A stretch of DNA of 8,577 bases from Chitinophagaceae bacterium. Its GTDB lineage: Bacteria > Bacteroidota > Bacteroidia > Chitinophagales > Chitinophagaceae. The notes below the pieces were generated by a model. It had not been told where the DNA came from and did no database searches. It was given only the letters and a program-made list of their open reading frames with translations. The stretch is from assembly GCA_025455665.1 (NCBI GenBank), contig JALOMC010000083.1:1-8577 (forward strand), in the 5' to 3' direction. The translations under genes were made by a program, and so were the position numbers. Positions 1 to 5,340 of the stretch are shown piece by piece (position 1 is the stretch's first letter; the number at the start of each line of letters is the position of its first letter).

Positions 1-707
1 CTATCGCCGGCCTGCTTGCTCAGCAGGGTCCACGGTTGGTTGTTTTCGCTCACATAAATCCGGTAGCTGGCGGTGCCGGCATGGGCATCCAGGCCCTGGA
101 TGTTTACCCGTACTGTGGTATCGCCGGTGCGGGTAGCGGTGAGGGTGCTGCCGGGTGGTGCCAGGTCAATAATGTTTTGCCAGGTGCCGGTGGCAATGGG
201 CGCATTCTGATCGAAGTAAATAGAGGCCCGGCTGCGCAGCACGGTCAGGTGGGGCAGGTGGCTGTGGGGTTTCAGCTTGTAGTCCACATAGCCCTCGCCC
301 TCGGGGCTGGTTCGGTTAGGGGGCAAAAAGCCGGCAAAGTCGGGCAGATCGCCGGTGCGGCGGTCGATGGCGGTGAATACCCACAGGGCCTCGCCGCTGG
401 CCGTATCCAGCCGGGCATTGATGCGTACATCTACGCTATCATTGATGCGGCGCTGCAGTACCAGCTGCCGGCGCCCACCCGGTACCCTGATGTAGCGGCC
501 ACCAATGCTGATGTTGCCAAATTCAAAGGCATCCAGGTCGAACACGGTTTTGTCCAGCGTGTCGCGTATTACCACTACTTGTGCATCGGCACCGGCAGTG
601 GCTATGTTTTCAAAAGCAATGCTGAAATGCTGCACGTCTTTGTTATTCACATAGCGCTGCGCATTGAAACCCACTGGCCCGGAGAGGTCGTTGGGATCAA
701 AAGACGT
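1..707 (-). other. 'DPND' beta domain plus start of an Fn3-like domain
   Basis: From residue 1470 the protein carries SFDPNDLSGPVGF (DPND at 1473-1476), then HFSIAFENIA, VVVIRDTLDKTVFDLDAFEF, EALWVFTAID, DFAGFLPPN, GEGYVDYKLKP and ASIYFDQNAPIATGTW, ending near residue 1652. I recognise this strand order from the C-terminal parts of very large secreted proteins in several bacterial phyla, where it is often followed by an Fn3-like 'sYxIYVSxxxxxWtL' domain. That is also seen here: SYRIYVSENNQPWTLL, near residues 1680-1698. The function of the DPND domain is unknown to me. The Fn3-like domain is cut by the window edge. Confidence 0.6.
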
Positions 708-3700
708 GCGGGTTTCCGTGTTGTTGGTATTGGTGTTTTGGTGGCTTAGTTCGCTATCAGCATTTTTCTGCAGCTCCTCCAGCTGCTTCAGCAGCTCGGG
801 GCAGTCTTTGGCCAGCTTGGCCAGCGATTCGGCACGGCGCAGGGCCTTGTCGCCATCCTTCACGTTGGTAAACATTTTCTCCAGCAGTTCTACCCGCTTG
901 CCCTGGTCGCTGGTGCTATTCAGCAGGTCCAGGTATTTGTCAAATGTTTCGGTAGACATGTTAGGGTTGGATGCCAGCCGCTTGTTGATGTGTGATACAC
1001 GGGATTCGATGGCGCTGCCTGCCTTATCGATGGCTTTGGAGCCCACCAGGTCGGCCACTTCTTTTACCGCTGTTTCTACCGCGTACTTGTTGTTTACTTC
1101 GGTTTCCTTGATGAGGTCGGCCATGGCTGCATCGCCATCAAATTCGTAACCATCGTACCACGACCAGAACTTTTTCCCGAAGTACGACGATGCGCTGCCC
1201 ATGTGCTTGGATCCTACTTTGGCGGTTTTTACAAACAGCTTAAAGGGCGGCACTTTTGTTTTGTCGGCAAAATCATCGGCAAAGTCGAGGATCTCGGCCT
1301 GCATCAGGTCTTCCAGGTCGGCCTGTGCTTCGTTGCCACAGCTGCCAAACAGGTTGGGGTGAAAAGAGAAGGCAATCATGGGGTGCCGGGCGCTCACAGC
1401 GGCCTTGGCCAGGAAGGGAATTTCTACCGAGCCATTAGCGGGTACATGCGGTAGGTAGAAAAAGCGGATAAAGCCATCGTAGGGCCGGCCCTGAAACACG
1501 CTGATGGGCGTAGTGGTTTCCACCGAATCGTACACCACATTCAGCGAACTACGCGGCACTGTGTACCAGCCACCCGATCCGTTGGCCACCGAGTCGATGC
1601 CGGTGGCGGGCAGGCGCAGCAGTTCGCCCCAGTTTACTTCCATGCCCTTGGGCCATACCACGCCTACCCGCACACCGGTGGCGGTTACATTGCCGTGGTT
1701 TTCTACACTCAGCTGCAGGGTGCGCTGGCGGCCGGTTCGCCACAGTGCCGGCGCAATGATGCGGGCCGTAACGTATGGATACTGAAAACTGGACACTGTA
1801 AACGACTGCGGATAAAACAGGGTGTCGATGCCCGGCAGGATGATGCTCACATCGTATACGCCCTCGTCGGCAAAATGTAGGTCGAACTCTGCCGTCAGCT
1901 TGTTGCGCAGCGAATTGCCATGCACGGCACGGGGTGCCAGTACGGTGCCGTTTCGGCTTAGCTGCACCTGCGTAGTGCTATCGAGGCCGCCGCCAAAAAT
2001 GGTCATGGCTGCTTCGCCGCCGGAGGCACCGATCTTGGGTGTAAAATATTCAACACCAAACACATCAAACGCAATCAGCGAGGTGTCGCGGTAGGCAGGG
2101 CACACGGCATTTTGGCCAATGAGGCGTACGCTGTAGCTGCCGGGCAGGTAGGTGCGTAGCGGCATGGCCAGGCTGCTGCTGGCAAGGCTATCACTAAACC
2201 GCCAGTTGTACACATCCACATTTTTTTGCTCGGCCCGGAAGCCAAACTCATTGCCCATGCGTTCGTAAGTAGCCGTTACCACGGGGTCGCGGTCTATAAA
2301 CTCCGCCGTTACGGTGTAGCTCCAGCAGCCACTGCTGGTCATGCGTAAGTAGAGGCTATCAAAAGAGGAGCAGTTGAACACGAGGGTATCGGTAAAGCTG
2401 GCATCGGTGGGCAACGCTGAGCTGCCACCCAGGAAGCGGGCAGTCGCCAGCACGGGGCTGGCGGCAGTGCGCTTCTCGTAAATGTAGGCGTACAACCAGC
2501 CATTGCCCGGGTTGGTGCTGGTAGCCCGAACAATGTAGCGGATGGTGCCGCGGCCCGGCTTGCGGGTTATGTAATAGTCATTGGCATCCGTAATGCCTGC
2601 GGCTGAGTAGCCAATATTATCGGTAGCGGTACCACCCAGCGGCAGCGGCGTAGCGGTGGCAAAGCTTTGGTTGGCCACTTCTTCGGGCACGGTTGTATTC
2701 ACCAAATCGTACGACCATGCATACTGCCAGGCACCCAGCGAGGTAATGCGGTGGTAAAACGAATCTATGGCGCGGCAACTGACCGTAAAAGTATCGGTAA
2801 GGGTAGTGCCCGGCGCATGGCTGGTGCCTTTTATGTAGCGGGCAAAAAGGTTGCCGCTCAGTTTGCGCCCATCGTACCCGTAGTGGTAAAACCAGCCATT
2901 GCCGGCGCCCATATTGGTAGCCCGTACTATTACCCGCAGGGTGCCAAAGGCTGGCAGTTGGCCTGCAAAAAAATCATCATTGTCGGCTGTACCGCCCTGC
3001 ACATACCCAATATTGCCACTGAGCCATTGGCCATACATGGCTGCCGTTGCTTTGCCGATGGTATTGTTGTCTTCATCGTCTTGCGGTATGCGGTCCAATA
3101 GGTTGTACAGCACGGTATAGCCAAAGCTGCCCGAAGATGTAATGCGAACGAAATAGGTACCAGCGCGGCGACCCTTTAGCACAATGGAATCGGCAAAGCG
3201 GCCGTTGGCTGCAATGCTGGTAGCCTGCATATACTCCGCCGCCACCTGCCCGGCTGTGCCGCGGCTATCGTACACGTACACATACACATAGCCGGCGGCA
3301 CTGCCGTTGTTAGTGCCATTTACTTTCAGGTGCAGTGTACCGTTTTCGGCCAGCTCCACGCGGTAGTAGTCGCTGGCATCATCCGTGCCATTGGCCAGGT
3401 AGCCAATATTGCCTTCCAGTGTGGTGCTTGCTGGCAGCGAAACGGCGGTTGTGGTATCGGCATTGGGTTCAGGGTCTTCGGGCACGGCATTCAGCAAGTC
3501 GTACTGGATGCTGTAGTTAAACGCCCGGCTCGATTCGAGGCGCATAAAGTACTTACCCGCCTGGCGGCCGTACACATAAAACGTGTCGGTGACGCTGGCA
3601 TTTACAGCCACGCTGCTACTACCCACGTATTGGGCCAGCAGTTGGCCACTGCTGCGCCGTTCATCGTATACCCTCAGGTACAAAAATCCGCTGCTGATAC

Positions 3701-5114
3701 CACGGTTGGTGCCGTTTAGTATTACCCGCATAGTACCATAGCCGGGCAGCTGGCCGGCAAAAAAATCAAACTCATCTGTACCAGCGCCGGCGGCATATCC
3801 AATGCGACCCGCTTGTGGCAGGCCCGAGTTCAGCAGCATGGCGGCATCAAAATTATCGTTGGGTTCGGGGTCTTCGCTACCGGTATCCTGCACCATCTCG
3901 TACCTGAACTGGTACGAAAATGCCGCACTCGACGTGAGTCGAACGAAAAACGAATCGGCCAACTGGCCGGGCACGGTGATGGTGTCGTGCACGGTGGCGC
4001 CCACTGCTATGCTGGTGCTTTTGCCCACATAGCTGGCAAAGCGGGTGCCGGCGTCCTTGCGCTTATCGTAGCCATACATATACACATAGCCCCGCTTGCT
4101 ATCGCGGTTGGTAGCGCTTACCACAATTCGGACGGCGCCATCTTGCGGCAGGCGGGTGGCGTAGTAGTCATCATCGTCGGCCCCGCCATTGCGGTAGTAG
4201 CCAATAATGCCGGCCTGCCAATGTGCAGCGGCAAAAGGGATGGCGCTGGCAAAGCTGTTGTTGGGCTCGGCGTCGGCCACGGGCACATCGGTCATACGGT
4301 AGGCCAGCTGGTACTCAAAGGCGGTAGAAGCGATTAGGCGGAAATACACGGTATCGGCAGCCCGGCCCCGCAGGGTAAATGTATCGGATACCGTTTGCCC
4401 CACGGCTGCACTGCTTCGCTGCACATAGTCGTCCATCAGGTTACCGTTCATTCTGCGCCGGTCGTACACATACAGGTACAGGTAGCCACTGCGGCCCGAT
4501 GCATTGGTGCCCTGCACTGTTATTTGCAGGCTGCCATTATCGGGCAATATGCTGTAGTAATAGTCATCACTATCGGGTACACCCGCCTTCAAAAAGCCCA
4601 CATGACCCGCTGCCGTGCTGCCGGCTGCCAGTGGCACGGCCTGTGCGATTGTGTTGTTCGGCTCCGCATCATTGGCCGGTGCATTCGTCATGTCATAGCG
4701 GGCTGTTATGTTGTGGCAGCCGGCGGCCGTCAGCCCGATGTAAAGCGAATCGGCCAGCAGGCCCCGCAGTACAATGGTATCATTGACCGATTGGCCGGCG
4801 GCGATGGAAGTAGTAGCGACATAGCCCGCAAACAAGGTTCCGGCGGTCTGCCGGGCATCGTACACGTATACATACACATAGCCACTGCTGCTACCGGTAT
4901 TGCGGGCCGAGATGGCGAGCCTGACGGTACCGTTGTCCGGCAGCAGTGTTTTGGCAAAAAACGTTTGCGGACCGCACAGTGAGGTGCTGAGCTCTTCGTT
5001 GGCCGCAAATACTTTGGCACTGCCAAAGCTATTGTGTGGCTGCGCAAGGGCGGGGCCGGCGGCTATCAACAACAGGATGCTGAACAATAGGGAATAGGGT
5101 AGCAGCGGTTTCAT
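1..5114 (-). CDS. Giant secreted multidomain repeat protein (5' part; C-terminus beyond the left edge)
   Basis: The frame from ATG at 5114 stays open for 1704 codons and runs off the window, so the protein is longer than 1704 residues. The start is well fixed: an in-frame TAA lies at 5123-5121 and only a GTG at 5120 competes. Residues 1-24 are a signal peptide (MKPLLPYSLL, hydrophobic core, ending ALA before Q25). In order follow seven PPC-like repeats (25-944), a PKD-like domain (945-1019), an IPT/TIG-like domain (1020-1110), a CARDB/DUF11-like segment (1112-1260), a helical segment (1261-1465), a DPND domain (about 1470-1652) and an Fn3-like start (1653 on). No catalytic motif is visible. 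This looks like an exported surface, adhesion or matrix protein. A type IX sorting domain would be expected at the unseen C-terminus, but that is inference. It is divergent from the kinase gene, with a 226-bp spacer that carries a candidate operator. Gene certainty is high; function is open. Confidence 0.93.
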   Translation of the reverse strand, partial: MKPLLPYSLLFSILLLIAAGPALAQPHNSFGSAKVFAANEELSTSLCGPQTFFAKTLLPDNGTVRLAISARNTGSSSGYVYVYVYDARQTAGTLFAGYVATTSIAAGQSVNDTIVLRGLLADSLYIGLTAAGCHNITARYDMTNAPANDAEPNNTIAQAVPLAAGSTAAGHVGFLKAGVPDSDDYYYSILPDNGSLQITVQGTNASGRSGYLYLYVYDRRRMNGNLMDDYVQRSSAAVGQTVSDTFTLRGRAADTVYFRLIASTAFEYQLAYRMTDVPVADAEPNNSFASAIPFAAAHWQAGIIGYYRNGGADDDDYYATRLPQDGAVRIVVSATNRDSKRGYVYMYGYDKRKDAGTRFASYVGKSTSIAVGATVHDTITVPGQLADSFFVRLTSSAAFSYQFRYEMVQDTGSEDPEPNDNFDAAMLLNSGLPQAGRIGYAAGAGTDEFDFFAGQLPGYGTMRVILNGTNRGISSGFLYLRVYDERRSSGQLLAQYVGSSSVAVNASVTDTFYVYGRQAGKYFMRLESSRAFNYSIQYDLLNAVPEDPEPNADTTTAVSLPASTTLEGNIGYLANGTDDASDYYRVELAENGTLHLKVNGTNNGSAAGYVYVYVYDSRGTAGQVAAEYMQATSIAANGRFADSIVLKGRRAGTYFVRITSSGSFGYTVLYNLLDRIPQDDEDNNTIGKATAAMYGQWLSGNIGYVQGGTADNDDFFAGQLPAFGTLRVIVRATNMGAGNGWFYHYGYDGRKLSGNLFARYIKGTSHAPGTTLTDTFTVSCRAIDSFYHRITSLGAWQYAWSYDLVNTTVPEEVANQSFATATPLPLGGTATDNIGYSAAGITDANDYYITRKPGRGTIRYIVRATSTNPGNGWLYAYIYEKRTAASPVLATARFLGGSSALPTDASFTDTLVFNCSSFDSLYLRMTSSGCWSYTVTAEFIDRDPVVTATYERMGNEFGFRAEQKNVDVYNWRFSDSLASSSLAMPLRTYLPGSYSVRLIGQNAVCPAYRDTSLIAFDVFGVEYFTPKIGASGGEAAMTIFGGGLDSTTQVQLSRNGTVLAPRAVHGNSLRNKLTAEFDLHFADEGVYDVSIILPGIDTLFYPQSFTVSSFQYPYVTARIIAPALWRTGRQRTLQLSVENHGNVTATGVRVGVVWPKGMEVNWGELLRLPATGIDSVANGSGGWYTVPRSSLNVVYDSVETTTPISVFQGRPYDGFIRFFYLPHVPANGSVEIPFLAKAAVSARHPMIAFSFHPNLFGSCGNEAQADLEDLMQAEILDFADDFADKTKVPPFKLFVKTAKVGSKHMGSASSYFGKKFWSWYDGYEFDGDAAMADLIKETEVNNKYAVETAVKEVADLVGSKAIDKAGSAIESRVSHINKRLASNPNMSTETFDKYLDLLNSTSDQGKRVELLEKMFTNVKDGDKALRRAESLAKLAKDCPELLKQLEELQKNADSELSHQNTNTNNTETRTSFDPNDLSGPVGFNAQRYVNNKDVQHFSIAFENIATAGADAQVVVIRDTLDKTVFDLDAFEFGNISIGGRYIRVPGGRRQLVLQRRINDSVDVRINARLDTASGEALWVFTAIDRRTGDLPDFAGFLPPNRTSPEGEGYVDYKLKPHSHLPHLTVLRSRASIYFDQNAPIATGTWQNIIDLAPPGSTLTATRTGDTTVRVNIQGLDAHAGTASYRIYVSENNQPWTLLSKQAGD
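720..1334 (-). other. Unassigned helical, charged segment of the giant protein
   Basis: Residues 1261-1465 interrupt an otherwise beta-rich protein. The segment opens with NEAQADLEDLMQAEILDF, includes an aromatic patch (SSYFGKKFWSWYDGYEFDGD), then long amphipathic stretches such as TAVKEVADLVGSKAIDKAG, VELLEKMFTNVKDGDK and LAKLAKDCPELLKQLEELQK. It ends in a Ser/His/Asn/Thr linker (NTNTNNTETRT) just before the DPND domain. The spacing of Leu, Ile and Val suggests helices, possibly a short coiled coil in the last third. I do not recognise a family. It lies between two export-type beta domains, so it should also be extracellular. Confidence 0.5.
1335..1781 (-). other. CARDB/DUF11-like beta segment of the giant protein
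   Basis: Residues 1112-1260 contain a motif typical of CARDB/DUF11-type beta-sandwich domains: LQLSVENHGNVTATGVRVGV, i.e. a 'N-x-G-N...A-x-x-V-x-V' turn. It continues through VPANGSVEIPFLAKA, which resembles the 'l.pG.s.sf.f' strand of those domains, and ends at SFHPNLFGSCGN. The segment is longer than a single CARDB domain, so it may hold one domain plus an extension. It probably continues the stalk outside the cell. No binding residues can be assigned. Confidence 0.45.
1785..2282 (-). other. PKD-like and IPT/TIG-like domains of the giant protein
   Basis: Residues 945-1019 show a PKD-like pattern: a VYNWRFSDS strand followed by LRTYLPGSYSVRLIGQN, matching the tryptophan-containing strand and the 'pGsYxVxL' strand of PKD folds. 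Residues 1020-1110 begin YFTPKIGASGGEAAMTIFGG and continue with LDSTTQVQLSRNG and AEFDL...GVYDVSI, the usual order of strands in IPT/TIG domains that follow PPC repeats in large bacterial surface proteins. Both are immunoglobulin-like spacers that probably rigidify or extend the protein outside the cell. Domain names rest on motif recognition only. Confidence 0.6.
2283..5042 (-). repeat. Seven tandem ~132-residue PPC-like repeats in the giant protein
   Basis: Seven homologous units follow the signal peptide: R1 residues 25-150 (5042-4665), R2 151-282, R3 283-416, R4 417-548, R5 549-680, R6 681-812 and R7 813-944 (2678-2283). Spacing is 132 residues except R3 (134) and R1 (126, missing part of its front). 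A typical unit begins EPNNSFASA or EPNNTIAQA. It then has an IGY segment, an acidic-aromatic DDYY/DDFF motif, LPxxGxLRV, a G(Y/F)xYxYxYD strand, a variable loop, and an (S/T)DT...LRGRxADSxYxRLTSS ending. The EPN opening, D-D-Y-Y and YD strand resemble bacterial pre-peptidase C-terminal (PPC) domains, though these units are longer than usual. R6 opens EDNN and R7 opens VANQ, so the acidic start decays toward the C-terminal side. The DNA copies differ widely, indicating old duplications. PPC assignment is by motif only. Confidence 0.85.
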
Positions 5115-5205
5115 GGGCACTTATTTTTAAGAAAGCAGGTGACAGATGCGGGTGGCTGCAAAGGCGAGGCAGCAAGCGCAACAAAGGGTTAAAAAAAGAC
5201 TCGCA

Positions 5206-5236
5206 CAAAGTTGATGGGCAGCCTTCGCCGCCGCAA
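5206..5236 (-). promoter_or_regulatory. Candidate Bacteroidota-type promoter for the giant protein
   Basis: On the minus strand TTG (5236-5234) is followed after 20 bases by CAACTTTG (5213-5206), one mismatch from the Bacteroidota -7 consensus TAnnTTTG with the -33 TTG at an accepted distance. This would give an untranslated leader of roughly 85-90 bases before the ATG at 5114. The inverted repeat 5237-5250 lies directly upstream of the -33 element. Short motif match only. Confidence 0.3.
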
Positions 5237-5250
5237 TACAGGTTCCTGTA
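5237..5250. promoter_or_regulatory. 14-bp inverted repeat, candidate operator
   Basis: TACAGG and CCTGTA flank a TT centre, giving a perfect 6+6 inverted repeat between the two divergent genes. TACAGGTT (5237-5244) also pairs with AACCTGTA (5268-5275) as an 8-bp inverted repeat 23 bases apart. The half-site ACCTGTA/TACAGGT equals the arm of the classical lux box recognised by LuxR-type helix-turn-helix proteins. The response regulator at 7389-8021 has such a helix-turn-helix, so it is the natural candidate to bind here. The symmetry is seen; the protein partner is inferred. Confidence 0.45.
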
Positions 5251-5254
5251 CATA

Positions 5255-5280
5255 TTGCCTATAGGAAAACCTGTAATTTG
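5255..5280 (+). promoter_or_regulatory. Candidate promoter for the histidine kinase, overlapped by a half-site
   Basis: TTG (5255-5257), 16 bases, then TAATTTG (5274-5280) resembles the Bacteroidota -33/-7 pattern, but the spacer is one base short of the usual range and the -7 box lacks one T. The half-site ACCTGTA (5269-5275) overlaps the -7 box, so a protein bound there would be expected to affect initiation. A leader of about 55 bases would precede the ATG at 5341. Confidence 0.22.
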
Positions 5281-5340
5281 AAAAGGGCCCTTTACCGCAG
5301 TATTTTTTGCGGCTACATTTATTGGCTAAGCCATTGGCGT

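Noticed and set aside
36..749. A 237-codon plus-strand open frame and similar ones at 3813-4337 and 4395-4982
   Set aside because: They lie opposite the giant minus-strand gene, lack any recognisable domain or signal peptide, and are explained by the low stop-codon frequency opposite its codon use.
5278..5340. Upstream TTG start for the kinase
   Set aside because: It would place 21 residues before an otherwise ideal signal peptide and would start inside the candidate -7 box.
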